From Pantoea sp. CCBC3-3-1 (lineage in GTDB: Bacteria > Pseudomonadota > Gammaproteobacteria > Enterobacterales > Enterobacteriaceae), in NCBI RefSeq assembly GCF_007981265.1, contig NZ_CP034363.1:992001-1056000 (forward strand): a stretch of DNA of 64,000 nt, given 5' to 3'. Below, piece after piece: positions 40,015 to 51,617 of this stretch. The notes below the pieces were generated by a model. That model searched no databases. It was not told where the DNA came from and worked only from the letters and a program-made list of their open reading frames with translations. Each line of letters opens with the position of its first letter. The stretch's first letter is position 1. The translations under genes and the position numbers were made by a program.

Positions 40015-42495
40015 TTAAGCCGCTTCCGTTTTCCGCCCCTGCTCCTTCAGACTATCCGCTGGCTCCCCGCGTTTCTCTGTCTCATTATTTACTGGCTGAG
40101 TCGCCAGGGCATCGGCTGCGAACTCATCAACATTGATTGAACGCAGGCGGCTGGCCTCGGCGCGTGTCAGCACGGCCGCTTCTTCCGGGGTAAGCCATTT
40201 TTCCTGTAACCCTTTCTGCGCCAGCTTATCCAGCCGGGTAAAAGAGAGATGTTTCCCCAGTTTTTTATTCAGGCGATCGTGAATGACTTCCGCCGCCATC
40301 ACATCCTGCAATGCCTCTTCGAGCTGGCCTGCGGGATTGTGCTCGCCGGGGGTCAAATACTGACCGCGGCCCAGTCGGGTACGGGTAGCGGACGGGATCT
40401 GGAGAATTTTGGCCAGTTGGTGATCCAGACGGTCAGAAGGCGCGCGGCAGTGACGGCCCAGCGGAAAAATCACCACGCGCATCAGGCCAGCGACCAGGCG
40501 ATTAGGGAAATTACGTAGCAGATCGTCAAGGGCGGTTTCGGCCTGATTCAGCGCATCCTGCACGCCCCAGTGCAGCAGCGGCAGATCGGCTTCATTGCGG
40601 CCCTCATCCTCATAGCGTTTGAGCGTTGCCGACGCCAGGTAAAGCTGGCTCAGCACATCGCCAAGGCGTGCGGAGATGCGCTCACGACGTTTCAGGCTAC
40701 CGCCTAATACCGACATGGCGATATCGGACAGCAGCGCCAGGTTAGCGCTCAGCCGGTTGAGATGCTGATAATAACGACGGGTGGCATCACGTGTTGGCGT
40801 CTGGCTGGTACGGCCCGAGGTCAGCCCAAGCCACAGGCTGCGTGCCTGATTACTGCCGATATGGCCGATATGGCTGAACAGCGCCCGGTCAAAGGCCACC
40901 ACATCATGATTTGCCGCCGCAGCCATCTCGGCCAGCACATAAGGATGGCAGCGGATTGCGCCCTGACCAAAGATGATCATGCTGCGCGTAAGAATGTTTG
41001 CGCCCTCAACGGTAATCGCAATCGGCGCGCCCTGATAGGCGCGAGCCAGGAAATTGCTTTTCCCCAGCATGATGCCTTTGCCGCCAGCAATATCCATCGC
41101 ATCAACGATGGCCCGCTGACCGCGATGGGTACAGTGGTATTTCACAATAGCCGACAGCACTGCCGGTTTTTCACCCAGCATAATGGCAGAGGTAATCAGC
41201 GAGGCGGCTGCATCCATCACATAAGCGTTACCGGCGATGCGCGCCAGCGGCTCTTCGACGCCTTCCATCTTGCCGATAGGCAGACGGAACTGGCGGCGAA
41301 TGTGAGCATAGGCGCCGATGGCCAGCGCAATGGTTTTCAGGCTGCCGGTCGAGTTAGAAGGCAGCGTGATGCCGCGACCGACGGATAAACATTCCACCAG
41401 CATTCGCCAGCCCTGACCGGCCATCACCGGGCCGCCAATAATATAATCAATCGGCACGAAGATATTGCTACCGCGCGTTGGGCCATTCTGGAAAGGCACG
41501 TTAAGCGGAAAATGCCGGTTGCCGATTTCCACGCCCGGTGTTGTTGTCGGGATCAGCGCGCAGGTAATACCCAATTCTTCGGTTTCACCTAACAAATGTT
41601 CAGGATCGGACAGCTTAAAAGCCAGGCCCAGCACGGTAGCAACCGGTGCGAGCGTGATGTAGCGTTTGTTCCAGGTTAAGCGCATGCCCAGCACCTGTTG
41701 GCCATGCCACTCTCCCATACATACCACGCCGGTATCAGGAATGGCACCCGCGTCGGAACCCGCTTCCGGGCTGGTTAGCGCAAAGCAGGGGATCTCCTCG
41801 CCGCGCGCCAGGCGGGGAAGATAATGATCTTTCTGTTTGTCCGTGCCGTAGTGTTGTAGCAGCTCACCCGGCCCCAGTGAGTTAGGCACGCCAACGGTGA
41901 TCGCCAGAATGCCGGAAACGCCAGCCAGCTTCTGCAACACGCGGGCCTGGGCATACGCCGAAAAGGCCAGCCCGCCATACTCCTTCTTAATGATCATGGC
42001 GAAGAAGCGGTGTTCTTTCAGGAAGGCCCACAGCTCGGGCGGCAGGTCGGCCATTTCGTGGGTGATCTGAAAATCATTCGCCATGCGGCAGGCCTCTTCA
42101 ACCGGCCCGTCGAGGAATGCCTGTTCTTCCGCAGTAAGGCGAGGTTGCGGGTAAGCATGCAGCTTCTGCCAGTCAGGCTTGCCGCGAAACAGATCGCCTT
42201 CCCACCAGGTGGTACCGGCCTCAATCGCTTCTTTTTCCGTTCGTGACATCGGCGGCATGACTTTCTGAAAAGTACGCAGCATGGGTTTTGAGAAGAGCGA
42301 GCGACGCAGCGGCAATAAGTTTAAAGGCAGTAAAATTATCGCCAGCGGCAGCAGCAGCCATGCTGACCAGATCCCCGCGACGGTCCAGCCCAGCGTCCAC
42401 AGCAGCATAACCGCACTGGCCAGAAGCAGGTTTATGCGGTGATAAAAAAGTGCGCCAATCAACACCACTGTTGCAATACAACTGATGACTATCAT
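40015..42495 (-). CDS. fadE: Acyl-CoA dehydrogenase FadE
   Basis: An 826-residue acyl-CoA dehydrogenase (E. coli FadE is 814). Two or three hydrophobic N-terminal segments precede the dehydrogenase domain ('[15 protein letters not shown]', '[19 protein letters not shown]', '[19 protein letters not shown]'). The FAD-dependent enzyme catalyses the first step of fatty-acid beta-oxidation at the membrane. The start at 42495 is preferred over 42501 because its ribosome-site spacing is better and it aligns with the E. coli start. Confidence 0.92.
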   Translation of the reverse strand: MIVISCIATVVLIGALFYHRINLLLASAVMLLWTLGWTVAGIWSAWLLLPLAIILLPLNLLPLRRSLFSKPMLRTFQKVMPPMSRTEKEAIEAGTTWWEGDLFRGKPDWQKLHAYPQPRLTAEEQAFLDGPVEEACRMANDFQITHEMADLPPELWAFLKEHRFFAMIIKKEYGGLAFSAYAQARVLQKLAGVSGILAITVGVPNSLGPGELLQHYGTDKQKDHYLPRLARGEEIPCFALTSPEAGSDAGAIPDTGVVCMGEWHGQQVLGMRLTWNKRYITLAPVATVLGLAFKLSDPEHLLGETEELGITCALIPTTTPGVEIGNRHFPLNVPFQNGPTRGSNIFVPIDYIIGGPVMAGQGWRMLVECLSVGRGITLPSNSTGSLKTIALAIGAYAHIRRQFRLPIGKMEGVEEPLARIAGNAYVMDAAASLITSAIMLGEKPAVLSAIVKYHCTHRGQRAIVDAMDIAGGKGIMLGKSNFLARAYQGAPIAITVEGANILTRSMIIFGQGAIRCHPYVLAEMAAAANHDVVAFDRALFSHIGHIGSNQARSLWLGLTSGRTSQTPTRDATRRYYQHLNRLSANLALLSDIAMSVLGGSLKRRERISARLGDVLSQLYLASATLKRYEDEGRNEADLPLLHWGVQDALNQAETALDDLLRNFPNRLVAGLMRVVIFPLGRHCRAPSDRLDHQLAKILQIPSATRTRLGRGQYLTPGEHNPAGQLEEALQDVMAAEVIHDRLNKKLGKHLSFTRLDKLAQKGLQEKWLTPEEAAVLTRAEASRLRSINVDEFAADALATQPVNNETEKRGEPADSLKEQGRKTEAA

Positions 42496-42708
42496 AAACA
42501 TCGCTCCACGAGTAGTAAGAGGTCTGACCTGTTAGTTACAGGTGTAAATGAGATGGTTTTTCTTATCAATCTATTTACATGATAATTACAACCTGGCTCA
42601 CAAACCGCGAGGACGGCTGCCTGAAGTGACGGCCAGGCAGGCAGGGCGCTTTTCGCCTGAGCGGCAACTTGGTAAACTGCACCTGACCTCACCTAAAAGG
42701 ACTCCCCT

Positions 42709-43287
42709 ATGTATCAGGACATCATTCGCGCCGAGCTAAACGAAGCCGCGGACACGCTCACTAAATTCCTCAGCGACGATGCTAATATTCATGCCATTCA
42801 GCGCGCTGCTGTTTTGCTGGCGGATTCGTTTAAAGCCGGTGGCAAAGTGCTTTCCTGCGGCAACGGTGGTTCACATTGCGATGCAATGCACTTTGCTGAA
42901 GAGTTAACGGGTCGCTATCGCGAAAATCGCCCTGGCTACCCGGCAATCGCGATTTCCGACGTCAGCCATCTTTCCTGCGTCAGCAATGATTTCGGCTACG
43001 ACTATGTCTTTTCCCGCTATCTGGAAGCGGTCGGCAAGCCCGGCGACGTGCTGCTGGGCATTTCCACTTCCGGCAACTCAGCAAACGTCATCAAAGCGGT
43101 AGAAGCGGCGCGCCAGCAGGGCATTAAAGTGATTACCCTGACCGGCAAAGACGGCGGAAAAATGGACGGTATGGCCGATGTGGAGATTCGTGTGCCACAC
43201 TTTGGTTATGCCGATCGCATTCAGGAGATCCATATCAAAGTGATTCATATCCTGATCCTGCTGATCGAAAAAGAGATGGCTAAGTAA
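42709..43287 (+). CDS. lpcA: Sedoheptulose-7-phosphate isomerase LpcA (GmhA)
   Basis: A 192-residue SIS-domain isomerase. Motifs '[20 protein letters not shown]' and '[15 protein letters not shown]' are diagnostic. It makes D-glycero-D-manno-heptose-7-phosphate for the lipopolysaccharide inner core. It is the same length as the E. coli protein and stands at the same place, between fadE (divergent) and yafJ. AAAGGA precedes the start. Confidence 0.93.
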   Translation: MYQDIIRAELNEAADTLTKFLSDDANIHAIQRAAVLLADSFKAGGKVLSCGNGGSHCDAMHFAEELTGRYRENRPGYPAIAISDVSHLSCVSNDFGYDYVFSRYLEAVGKPGDVLLGISTSGNSANVIKAVEAARQQGIKVITLTGKDGGKMDGMADVEIRVPHFGYADRIQEIHIKVIHILILLIEKEMAK

Positions 43288-43325
43288 CCTTTTTCTGCCC
43301 GTCGGGCAATACGTGAGGAGTATCT

Positions 43326-44093
43326 ATGTGCGAACTGCTCGGGATGAGCGCGAATGTCCCAACGGACATCTGTTTTAGCTTTACCGGGCTGGTGCAGCGT
43401 GGCGGGGGAACTGGCCCGCACAAGGATGGCTGGGGCATCACCTTCTATGAAGGGAAAGGCTGTCGCACATTTAAAGACCCGCAGCCCAGCTTCAATTCTC
43501 CTGTTGCCCGCCTGGTGCAGGACTATCCGATCAAATCCCATTCGGTGGTCGCGCATATTCGCCAGGCGAATCGTGGGGAAGTGTCGCTGGAAAACACGCA
43601 CCCGTTTACGCGGGAGCTTTGGGGACGCAACTGGACCTATGCGCATAACGGGCAGCTGAAGGGATATCGCACGCTGGATACCGGGCCATTTCGGCCAGTT
43701 GGAGAAACCGACAGCGAGCAGGCATTCTGTTGGCTGTTACACAAACTGACCACACGCTATCCGCGTACGCCGGGCAACTGGCCTGCGGTGTTTCGCTATA
43801 TTGCAGAGCTGGCGACGGAACTGCGTGGGAAAGGGGTATTTAATATGCTGCTGTCGGACGGGCGCTATCTGATGGCGTTCTGTTCAACCAATCTGTTCTG
43901 GATCACCCGGCGTGCGCCGTTTGGCAAAGCGACGCTGCTGGATCAGGACGTTGAGATTGATTTTCAGAAGCAGACCACGCCGGATGACGTGGTCACGGTC
44001 ATCGCGACTCAACCGCTAACGGGTAATGAAACCTGGCACAAGATTGCGCCAGGTGACTGGGCGTTATTTTGCCTCGGAGAGCGCGAGCGCTGA
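43326..44093 (+). CDS. yafJ: Class II glutamine amidotransferase-like YafJ
   Basis: A 255-residue Ntn-type glutamine amidotransferase domain without a synthase partner. The N-terminal catalytic Cys is C2 ('[10 protein letters not shown]'), followed by '[12 protein letters not shown]' and '[20 protein letters not shown]'. The physiological reaction is unknown. It follows lpcA by 38 bp. Its 3' end overlaps the convergent yafK gene by 30 bp. Confidence 0.9.
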   Translation: MCELLGMSANVPTDICFSFTGLVQRGGGTGPHKDGWGITFYEGKGCRTFKDPQPSFNSPVARLVQDYPIKSHSVVAHIRQANRGEVSLENTHPFTRELWGRNWTYAHNGQLKGYRTLDTGPFRPVGETDSEQAFCWLLHKLTTRYPRTPGNWPAVFRYIAELATELRGKGVFNMLLSDGRYLMAFCSTNLFWITRRAPFGKATLLDQDVEIDFQKQTTPDDVVTVIATQPLTGNETWHKIAPGDWALFCLGERER

Positions 44094-44798
44094 CTGGTTT
44101 GGCGTGCTGTTCAGCATCGGGCTGTTCAGCACGTATTTGCCGTTGCTCACGCTAACCGCAGGCGGCTGGTGAGTCTGCACAAACTGTGCGTAGCCCGGTT
44201 GGAGCTGCTGCCAGAAACTGTAATACACCGAATAGCGATGACGTTGCAGATTGCTGTCGGTCATGCGGAACGGATAAATACTCACTTCCACTCGTGGCTG
44301 GCCGTTGCGCAACGCCGCTTCCACATAGTGATAAATATCGTCAATTGACGCATCGGTCATTGCATAGCAGCCGATGGAAACGCAGTTGCCGTGAATCATC
44401 AAATACTTACCTTCATACCCCTGCTGACGATCGTACTCGTTAGGGAATCCGGTATTAATGGCACGGTAGAAACGGCTGTCCGGCTTCAGCTGGGAAAGGC
44501 CCACGCTGTAAAAACCTTCCGGACTTTTAAAATCGCCCTGACGACGTTTTGGGCCTAAACCGCCCGAAAAATTGCAGATTCGGTAGCTGTCGAGCAGGCG
44601 ATACTCGGTACCGATTTTGCCATAAAGCTCCAGCGTACGTTCTTCTTTAAAGATCTGAATGTAGACCGGGGTGCCCGTTAACTGCTTCTTTAATTCTTTG
44701 CTTACCGGTGCCAGCGGGGAAGTCTGTGCGACCGGGACGCTGGCGAAAACAACGGCTGGCAGGAAAAACATCGCAAACAGCAGTGCGATTTTGCCCAT
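44064..44798 (-). CDS. yafK: YafK/DpaA (L,D-transpeptidase-fold, Lpp-peptidoglycan amidase)
   Basis: A 244-residue periplasmic protein with a signal peptide ('[20 protein letters not shown]') and a YkuD domain. The catalytic motif is '[15 protein letters not shown]' (HxN...SxGC). In E. coli this protein (also named DpaA or LdtF) releases Braun lipoprotein from peptidoglycan. The start at 44798 is chosen for its signal peptide and AGGGA box; the open frame runs upstream to 44894 without one. Confidence 0.9.
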   Translation of the reverse strand: MGKIALLFAMFFLPAVVFASVPVAQTSPLAPVSKELKKQLTGTPVYIQIFKEERTLELYGKIGTEYRLLDSYRICNFSGGLGPKRRQGDFKSPEGFYSVGLSQLKPDSRFYRAINTGFPNEYDRQQGYEGKYLMIHGNCVSIGCYAMTDASIDDIYHYVEAALRNGQPRVEVSIYPFRMTDSNLQRHRYSVYYSFWQQLQPGYAQFVQTHQPPAVSVSNGKYVLNSPMLNSTPNQSALALSEAK

Positions 44799-45006
44799 TC
44801 TGGTTCCCTTGATAGTAGGGTTGGATGCTACGCCCTGAGGCGCTGTAGACGTGCATTTTAGGAAATGTCCGGAAATGCTGCGCCACATTATCATTGTCTA
44901 TTTTTTTATCAAGAGAGCGGCGCAGAAAAAAGCGAAGAAAAGTTACCTCAGCCCGCTGCCGCTGCGCTTCGCGCCGGGACAGACTTATTGAAATTGCAGG
45001 CTTTGG

Positions 45007-45022
45007 CTGTATACTTGTCCAG
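45007..45022. promoter_or_regulatory. LexA box of dinB
   Basis: CTGTATACTTGTCCAG fits the LexA pattern CTG-N10-CAG with the AT-alternating core expected next to the first half-site. It lies 18 bp before the dinB start. dinB is a known SOS gene. Confidence 0.7.
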
Positions 45023-45039
45023 TGTTTCTGGAGGGGCAG

Positions 45040-46095
45040 ATGCGTAAGATCATACACGTAGATATGGACTGCTTTTATGCGGCGGTGGAAATGCGCGACA
45101 ATCCCAGTCTGCGCGATATTCCCATTGCGATTGGCGGCAGCCATCTGAAGCGTGGTGTGGTGAGTACCGCTAACTACCCGGCCAGAAAATTTGGTGTTCA
45201 CAGTGCCATGTCGACCGCGATGGCGCTAAAACTCTGTCCGCATTTGAAGGTCATTCCCGGCCGTTTCGACGCTTATAAAGAAGCCAGCGCCCATATCCGC
45301 GAAATTTTCTCGCGCTATACCTCACTGATTGAACCGCTTTCGCTGGATGAAGCTTATCTTGATGTTTCCGACAGTCCGCACTGCCATGGCTCGGCCACGC
45401 TGATGGCGCGCGAAATTCGCCAGACCATCGCCCGCGAGCTAAACCTTACCGCATCGGCGGGGATCGCACCGATTAAGTTCGTCGCAAAAATTGCCTCCGA
45501 TTTGAATAAGCCAGACGGGCAGTTTGTGATCACGCCTGACGAACTGCCGCAGTTCTTGCTGACGCTGCCGCTGGCGAAAATCCCTGGCGTCGGTAAGGTG
45601 ACGGCGAAAAAGCTGGAGGAGCTGGGGTTGCATACCTGTGCCGACGTGCAGAAAACCGACCTGGCTGCGTTGCTAAAACGCTTTGGCAAGTTTGGCCGCG
45701 TCTTGTGGGAACGCTGTAATGGTATAGATGAACGCGAAGTCATTACCGATCGCCTGCGAAAGTCGCTGGGGGTAGAACGCACGCTTTCCGCGGATATCCA
45801 CCACTGGGAAGAGTGCCTGGAGATTATCGACTTTCTTTATGCCGAGCTGGAACGTCGGCTAAAGCAGATCAAACCGGATCTGCACATTGCGCGGCAGGGA
45901 GTAAAACTGAAATTTAACGACTTTCAGCAAACCACCCAGGAGCACGTCTGGCCGGTGCTAAATAAAGACGATTTTATTGCGGTAGCCAAAAAAACCTGGG
46001 AAGAACGGCGGGGCGGTCGGGGCGTGCGGCTGGTGGGCTTACACGTGATGCTGCTGGATCCGCAGCTTGAACGGCAGCTTTTACTGGGACTGTGA
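45040..46095 (+). CDS. dinB: DNA polymerase IV DinB
   Basis: A 351-residue Y-family polymerase, the E. coli length. Palm motifs 'IHVDMDCFYAAVEM' and 'SLDEAYLDVS' carry the metal ligands; 'PGVGKVTAKKLEELG' is the thumb HhH; the C-terminus 'QLLLGL' is the beta-clamp-binding motif. Error-prone and translesion synthesis in the SOS response. 'CTGTATACTTGTCCAG' at 45007-45022 resembles a LexA box (CTG-N10-CAG) and overlaps the promoter. Confidence 0.93.
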   Translation: MRKIIHVDMDCFYAAVEMRDNPSLRDIPIAIGGSHLKRGVVSTANYPARKFGVHSAMSTAMALKLCPHLKVIPGRFDAYKEASAHIREIFSRYTSLIEPLSLDEAYLDVSDSPHCHGSATLMAREIRQTIARELNLTASAGIAPIKFVAKIASDLNKPDGQFVITPDELPQFLLTLPLAKIPGVGKVTAKKLEELGLHTCADVQKTDLAALLKRFGKFGRVLWERCNGIDEREVITDRLRKSLGVERTLSADIHHWEECLEIIDFLYAELERRLKQIKPDLHIARQGVKLKFNDFQQTTQEHVWPVLNKDDFIAVAKKTWEERRGGRGVRLVGLHVMLLDPQLERQLLLGL

Positions 46096-46126
46096 CTGGT
46101 TTTCAAACGGGACAGAAGGGATAAAC

Positions 46127-46155
46127 ACCGCTGGCGAAGGTGTTTCGCCAGCGGT
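46127..46155. terminator. Two-way terminator between dinB and pepD
   Basis: A 12-bp stem ACCGCTGGCGAA/TTCGCCAGCGGT around a short loop, 8 bp from the pepD stop and 31 bp from the dinB stop. The right side has AAAAGG rather than a T run; the convergent genes and strong stem support the call. Confidence 0.65.
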
Positions 46156-46163
46156 AAAAGGAT

Positions 46164-47621
46164 TTACTTCGCCGGGATCGCCTTCAGCAGCGCAGTCAGC
46201 AGCTGCCAGTACAGACCCACGCTTTCGATATGCACCTGCTCATCCGGTGAGTGTGGGCCGGTAATGGTTGGCCCGATGGAGACCATATCCATTTCAGGAT
46301 ACGGCTTTTTGAACAGGCCACACTCCAGACCTGCATGGATCACCTGGATGTTTGGCGTTTTACCAAACAGCTTTTTATAGGTCTCTTCAACCAGTACCCG
46401 AACCGGTGAAGCGGCATCCGGCTGCCAGCCTGGATAGCTGCCTTTCGCGACGGTTTTGGCACCCGCCAGATCGCCGAGCGCGGTCAGCATTTCCACCACG
46501 TACTCTTTACCGCTGTCGATCAGTGAACGGATCAGGCAGTTAATCGTGGCCTCACCGTCTTTAATTGCCACCACGCCAACGTTCAGTGAGGTTTCTACTA
46601 CGCCTTTCATCACGTCAGAGTTACTGATAACGCCGTTTGGCGTGCTGTTCAGTAAAGCGATAAACGCATCACGGCTGGTGGCAGTGAGTGCCTCCGCGCC
46701 TGCCGCCACGTTTTCTACCACCACGTTGACGTTTTTCTCTTTAAGGCCCAGTTCATTTTGCAGCGTCTCCAGATAATGCAGCGCCGCGCCTTTCAGCGCG
46801 TCGATTTTATCTGCGGAAACTGCCAGCGTGGCTACCGCTTCACGAGGGATCGCGTTGCGCAGCGTGCCGCCGGTAAAATCAACGAGGCGCAAATCAAGCT
46901 GCTTAGCATGCGTGAACAGGAAGCGAGCCAGCAGTTTGTTGGCATTGCCCAGACCGACATGAATATCGGCACCGGAGTGGCCACCTTTCAGGCCTTTCAG
47001 GGTAAGCTTGATATGCTCAAAGCCAGCCGGCACCGCTTCGCGTTGAACAGGCAGTGTTGAAGTGAAATCAACGCCGCCCGCACAGCCGACATAAACTTCG
47101 CCTTCTTCTTCAGAATCGGTGTTGATCAGGATCTCTGCCTGCAACCAGTCAGCTTTCAGTCCGAATGCGCCTACCATGCCGGTCTCTTCGGTCATGGTCA
47201 GCAGGACTTCCAGCGGGCCGTGTTCGACGCTGCTGTCTGCCAGTACTGCCAGCGTGGAAGCCAGACCGATACCATTATCTGCGCCCAGCGTGGTACCGCG
47301 CGCTTTCACCCACTCGCCATCAATCCATGGCTGGATAGGATCTTTGGTAAAGTCGTGTACGGTATCGTTATTTTTCTGCGGCACCATGTCCAGGTGCGCC
47401 TGCAACGCGACCGGCTTGAGGTGTTCCAGACCGGCGGTGGCGGGTTTGCGGATCAGGATGTTGCCCACTTCATCGCGGTTAGCATAAAAGCCCTGCCCGG
47501 TAGCCCATGAGAGAATATAGTGTGCCAGCTCTTCTTCATGATATGAGGGGTGCGGAATGGCGCAGATTTTGGCAAAGAAATCCCACAGGGGCTGTGGTGA
47601 CAGTTGGGACAATTCAGACAC
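46164..47621 (-). CDS. pepD: Cytosol dipeptidase PepD (aminoacyl-histidine dipeptidase)
   Basis: A 485-residue M20-family dipeptidase, the E. coli length. Zinc sites are in 'VALQAHLDMVPQ', 'LGADNGIGLAS', 'TMTEETGMVGAF' and a C-terminal 'IGPTITGPHSPDE'. It hydrolyses Xaa-His and many other dipeptides in the cytosol. It is divergent from gpt with 261 bp between. Confidence 0.93.
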   Translation of the reverse strand: MSELSQLSPQPLWDFFAKICAIPHPSYHEEELAHYILSWATGQGFYANRDEVGNILIRKPATAGLEHLKPVALQAHLDMVPQKNNDTVHDFTKDPIQPWIDGEWVKARGTTLGADNGIGLASTLAVLADSSVEHGPLEVLLTMTEETGMVGAFGLKADWLQAEILINTDSEEEGEVYVGCAGGVDFTSTLPVQREAVPAGFEHIKLTLKGLKGGHSGADIHVGLGNANKLLARFLFTHAKQLDLRLVDFTGGTLRNAIPREAVATLAVSADKIDALKGAALHYLETLQNELGLKEKNVNVVVENVAAGAEALTATSRDAFIALLNSTPNGVISNSDVMKGVVETSLNVGVVAIKDGEATINCLIRSLIDSGKEYVVEMLTALGDLAGAKTVAKGSYPGWQPDAASPVRVLVEETYKKLFGKTPNIQVIHAGLECGLFKKPYPEMDMVSIGPTITGPHSPDEQVHIESVGLYWQLLTALLKAIPAK

Positions 47622-47882
47622 GATCTATCTCCTGTGTCAGCACCATCAGGCTGAAAAGCACAGGATGGTGAGCATTTGCGATTAGTTTGGCTTACGTCAG
47701 CGAATCTAACGTATCAGCATCAAGAATATCATTGTTTCCAGAGCGATGCTTACTTCGCCCCGGCAAAAAAGCCGCATTCGGGCCAACTGAGGCTGGTTTT
47801 TAGCGGCTCAGATCTCTATAATTCCGCGCAACCCATCCCATTGTACATTTTTAAGCCGTTATCACCGGCCGGGACTCCTTTT

Positions 47883-48341
47883 ATGAGTGAAAAATACGTC
47901 GTCACCTGGGACATGCTTCAGATCCATGCCCGTAAACTGGCTCAGCGCCTGCTTCCTGTTGAGCAGTGGAAGGGCATTATTGCGGTCAGCCGCGGCGGTC
48001 TGGTTCCGGCTTCTCTGCTGGCTCGCGAGCTGTGCATCCGCTATGTCGATACCGTGTGTATCTCCAGCTACGATCACGACAACCAGCGCGAAATGAAAGT
48101 GCTGAAGCGCGCAGAAGGCGATGGTGAAGGCTTTATCGTTATTGACGATTTAGTGGATACCGGCGGTACAGCTCAGGCCATTCGCGAAATGTACCCGAAA
48201 GCGCATTTCGTCACCATTTTCGCCAAACCGGCTGGTCGTCCGCTGGTTGACGATTATGTGGTTGATATTCCGCAGAATACCTGGATTGAACAGCCATGGG
48301 ATATGGGCGTGGTTTATATCCCGCCAATCGTTAAAGGCTGA
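47883..48341 (+). CDS. gpt: Xanthine-guanine phosphoribosyltransferase Gpt
   Basis: A 152-residue phosphoribosyltransferase, identical in length to E. coli Gpt. The PRPP-binding motif is '[17 protein letters not shown]', and '[19 protein letters not shown]' is typical. It salvages guanine and xanthine. The start at 47883 is chosen because the 69 upstream in-frame codons match nothing and homologues begin '[11 protein letters not shown]'. Confidence 0.93.
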   Translation: MSEKYVVTWDMLQIHARKLAQRLLPVEQWKGIIAVSRGGLVPASLLARELCIRYVDTVCISSYDHDNQREMKVLKRAEGDGEGFIVIDDLVDTGGTAQAIREMYPKAHFVTIFAKPAGRPLVDDYVVDIPQNTWIEQPWDMGVVYIPPIVKG

Positions 48342-48356
48342 TTTTAATTCGCGACT

Positions 48357-48388
48357 AACGCCCGGTTCTGCCGGGCGTTGTTGTTTTT
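48357..48388 (+). terminator. Terminator after gpt
   Basis: Stem AACGCCCGG (48357-48365) with CCGGGCGTT (48371-48379), loop TTCTG, then GTTGTTTTT. Confidence 0.85.
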
Positions 48389-48458
48389 ACGGTTAGCGAA
48401 GCAGGCCTCGCTACGGTAGACTAAGCGACTGTTTAGTGCGCCGGAGGAGCGTTACGCT

Positions 48459-49709
48459 ATGTCACCGAAAAACCTTAGTGAAGAGCTGTTCAAACCTCGC
48501 TTCAAGCATCCTGAGACCTCATCTTTAATCCGCCGTCTTCATCATCATAAGCCTTTGCCGATGCACACCGCACTGGAAGGGGAAAGCGATGCGGGCTGGT
48601 ATCGCATGATCAACCGCCTGCTGTGGAGCTGGCGAGGCGTGCCGCCACAGGAAGTGGTTGAAGTGCTGGCCAGGATAGCCAACAGCCGGGTTGAACACAC
48701 CGACGATAAGCTGCTGGATACCGTGATTGGCTATCGCGGCGGCAACTGGATTTATGAGTGGTCTAAACAGGCGGCGCTCTGGCAGCAAAAGGCGGGCGAA
48801 GCGGCCAGTGATACCGAAGCTGGCCAGTGTTGGCTGCATGCAGCCAACCTTTATGGCATCGCGGCTTACCCTCATTTAAAAGGTGATGAACTGGCTGAAC
48901 AGGCTCAGCTGTTGGCGAATCGCGCCTACGAAGAAGCCACGCCAAAACTGGCGGGCGAGCTGAAAGAGCTGGAGTTTACCATTCCCGGCGGCAGCGCGAT
49001 TTTCGGCTTTTTACATATGCCCGCTCAGGTCAGCGCACCTTATCCGACCGTGCTGCTTTGCGGCAGCCTGGATTCGTTACAAACCGATCACTATCGTCTT
49101 TTCCACGATTATCTGGCGCCGCGCGGCATTGCGATGCTGACGATCGACATGCCTTCCGTCGGCTTTTCCGCCAAATGGAAATTGACCCAGGATTCCAGTT
49201 TTCTGCATCAGCAGGTGCTGCGTCAGTTAGAAAATGTTCCCTGGGTTGATCATACGCGCGTGGCCGCCTTCGGCTATCGCTTTGGCGCTAACGTGGCCGT
49301 GCGGCTGGCTTACCTGGAGTCGCCACGGCTGCGGGCCGTAGCCTGTCTTGGCCCGGTGGTTCACAGCCTGCTGTGCGATAAAGCGTTACAGGATCGCATT
49401 CCGGAAATGTATATGGACGTGCTGGCGAGCCGCCTGGGCATGGCGAGCGCTGCCGACTCTGCGTTGCGGGTTGAACTTAATCGCTATTCGCTGAAGCTAC
49501 AAGGCCTGCTTGGCAGACGCTGCCCAACGCCGATGCTTTCCGCTTACTGGCCAAATGACATTTTCAGCCCTGAGGAAGAATCAAAGCTGATTGTGCAATC
49601 TTCCGTTGATGGAAAAATGATGCCGATCGCACTCTCACCTGCAATGGCCAACTTTGATAAAGCATTACGTGATATTGTGGAATGGCTGGCGAAACGATTA
49701 TTGCGTTGA
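48459..49709 (+). CDS. frsA: FrsA (fermentation/respiration switch protein, esterase-like)
   Basis: A 416-residue alpha/beta-hydrolase-like protein (E. coli FrsA is 414). The N-terminus '[19 protein letters not shown]' is characteristic. The usual nucleophile elbow reads '[16 protein letters not shown]', with Tyr in place of Ser, so hydrolase activity is doubtful from sequence. In E. coli it interacts with IIA-Glc and affects respiration versus fermentation. Same location as in E. coli, between gpt and crl. Confidence 0.92.
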   Translation: MSPKNLSEELFKPRFKHPETSSLIRRLHHHKPLPMHTALEGESDAGWYRMINRLLWSWRGVPPQEVVEVLARIANSRVEHTDDKLLDTVIGYRGGNWIYEWSKQAALWQQKAGEAASDTEAGQCWLHAANLYGIAAYPHLKGDELAEQAQLLANRAYEEATPKLAGELKELEFTIPGGSAIFGFLHMPAQVSAPYPTVLLCGSLDSLQTDHYRLFHDYLAPRGIAMLTIDMPSVGFSAKWKLTQDSSFLHQQVLRQLENVPWVDHTRVAAFGYRFGANVAVRLAYLESPRLRAVACLGPVVHSLLCDKALQDRIPEMYMDVLASRLGMASAADSALRVELNRYSLKLQGLLGRRCPTPMLSAYWPNDIFSPEEESKLIVQSSVDGKMMPIALSPAMANFDKALRDIVEWLAKRLLR

Positions 49710-49765
49710 GTTGCGAAAATTCAACGGTTTGCTAAAACTATAGGCTCAACAAAGGAGGTTTGACG

Positions 49766-50167
49766 ATGGCGTTACCAAGTGGGCATCCTAAGAGCCGCTT
49801 AATGAAGCGTTTTGGTTCTCTGGGACCCTATATCCGCGAAGCTAAATGTGTCGACGATCGCTTTTTCTTTGACTGTCTGGCCGTGTGCGTCAATGTGAAA
49901 CCCGCACCAGAACTGCGTGAATTCTGGGGTTGGTGGATGGAACTGGAAGCACAAACCGACCACTTTACCTATGAATATCAGTTCGGTCTGTTTGATAAAG
50001 AGGGCAACTGGAAGCCTTCTGCGATTAAAGGTAAGGAAAACCTTGAGCGGCTTGAAGAGACGCTGCGTAACTTTCACGTTCGCCTGAAAGCGATGCTGGA
50101 AGAGATGGAGCTGGATCTGAAACCTGCCGCTGATTTCGCTGACAAGCCGGTTAAACTGACCGCCTGA
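49766..50167 (+). CDS. crl: Sigma-S assembly factor Crl
   Basis: A 133-residue protein, the Crl length, with '[19 protein letters not shown]' and '[20 protein letters not shown]'. It helps sigma-S bind RNA polymerase core. ATG at 49766 is 7 bp after GGAGG; a TTG two codons upstream is less likely. Confidence 0.93.
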   Translation: MALPSGHPKSRLMKRFGSLGPYIREAKCVDDRFFFDCLAVCVNVKPAPELREFWGWWMELEAQTDHFTYEYQFGLFDKEGNWKPSAIKGKENLERLEETLRNFHVRLKAMLEEMELDLKPAADFADKPVKLTA

Positions 50168-50183
50168 AAAAGCGCCGTATAAG

Positions 50184-50214
50184 AAAGGCTGGCCATTGCC
50201 AGCCTTTGCTTTTT
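50184..50214 (+). terminator. Terminator after crl
   Basis: Perfect 10-bp stem AAAGGCTGGC (50184-50193) and GCCAGCCTTT (50198-50207) with loop CATT, followed by GCTTTTT. It may also serve the convergent porin gene. Confidence 0.85.
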
Positions 50215-50263
50215 AAAGAGATAAAACAAGAGAACCTGACCCGTTGCAGGAAACGGCTGCCGC

Positions 50264-51379
50264 TTAGAACTGGTAAACGATACCTACAGCAACCACGTCA
50301 TCGTTATTCAGACCGAGCTTGTTATCATCGTCGAGCTGGTTGATTTTATAATCGACGTAGGTATTCATGTTTTTATTGAAGTAGTAAGTCGCGCCAACAT
50401 CGATATATTTCACCAAATCCACATCGCCTAACCCTTCAATATCTTTGCCTTTTGTTTGCACATAGCCCAGTGACGGACGCAGGCCAAAATCAAACTGATA
50501 CTGTGCGACCAGCTCAACGTTTTGGGCTTTATTTGCCGCGCCAGCAACGGTCGTGCTCACGCCGTTGATAACTGATGTACCGCTAATCGGCGTCATATTA
50601 CGTGTTTCGGTGTAGATAGCCGCCAGATAGACGCTATTGGCATCATATTTTAACCCCGTGCCCCAGGAATCAGCCCTGTCGCCTTTACCCCAGGTCCGGG
50701 CTTCCTGCGCATTGGTACGGTCAGAGGTGGTATACGCGCCGCTGAGACTGACGCCGCTGTTGCCCAGCGCATAAACCACAGAAGCACCATAGCCATCACC
50801 GTTCTGACGGCTGATATCGGTACGACTGTTGCCGGAAGTCGAATCGTTTTTCCCCTGGTATTGCAGCGCAAATTTCAGCCCGTCAACAAGGCCAAAGAAA
50901 TTGGTGTTACGGTAAGTCGCTACGCCGCTGGCGCGTTGAACCATATAGTTGTCGGCACGCGCTGTACCATCACCGCCGAACTCCGGGAACATATCGGTCC
51001 AGGCTTCTACATCATACAGCACACCGTAGTTACGACCGTAATCGACAGAACCATAATCATTGAACTTCAGGCCGGCAAAGCCCAGACGGGTTTTATTGCC
51101 GTTGTTGGCATCCGAGCCTTCGGAGTTATTGGTGTTGAACTGATATTCCCACTGGCCGTAGCCGGTCATCATGTCATTGATCTGCGTCTGGCCTTTAAAG
51201 CCCATACGCATATAGGATTTATCGCCATCCGATCCTGGATTATCGCTAAAGTAATGCAGCCCTTTGATTTTTCCGTATAAATCCAGCTTGTTGCCGTCTT
51301 TGTTATAAATTTCTGCGGCATGAGCGGCAGTGGTTATTGCCATTGCTGTGGTTAAAAGAGCCAGTGCGCTTTTCTTCAT
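50264..51379 (-). CDS. phoE: Outer-membrane general porin, phoE position
   Basis: A 371-residue trimeric porin. A signal peptide ('[21 protein letters not shown]') is followed by '[17 protein letters not shown]', and the constriction loop has 'PEFGGDG'. The C-terminal 'VAVGIVYQF' ends in Phe, as needed for outer-membrane assembly. OmpC, OmpF and PhoE are close paralogues; the phoE name rests mainly on position between crl and proB. The start at 51379 is used, four codons inside the open frame, for its GGAG box and signal peptide. Confidence 0.85.
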   Translation of the reverse strand: MKKSALALLTTAMAITTAAHAAEIYNKDGNKLDLYGKIKGLHYFSDNPGSDGDKSYMRMGFKGQTQINDMMTGYGQWEYQFNTNNSEGSDANNGNKTRLGFAGLKFNDYGSVDYGRNYGVLYDVEAWTDMFPEFGGDGTARADNYMVQRASGVATYRNTNFFGLVDGLKFALQYQGKNDSTSGNSRTDISRQNGDGYGASVVYALGNSGVSLSGAYTTSDRTNAQEARTWGKGDRADSWGTGLKYDANSVYLAAIYTETRNMTPISGTSVINGVSTTVAGAANKAQNVELVAQYQFDFGLRPSLGYVQTKGKDIEGLGDVDLVKYIDVGATYYFNKNMNTYVDYKINQLDDDNKLGLNNDDVVAVGIVYQF

Positions 51380-51617
51380 TTTGTTATCCACTCCGGGAGT
51401 AAAATTTAAATGCCTGAAGACGTTGTTCAGGGCACGAACGTTTTACCCTTTGAAGATGAATGTTTTATTACATTTGCTCGCACTTCTTGTTAATTGGGAA
51501 CTTATTGTCTACATGATGCCTCGAAGATTTTCGACCTTTTCGTTGTCGCCTGTTGGCTTCCAGCACCACACCTGATAAAACGTCTTCTCAACATTTTTTA
51601 TTGCATGGCAGGAAACA

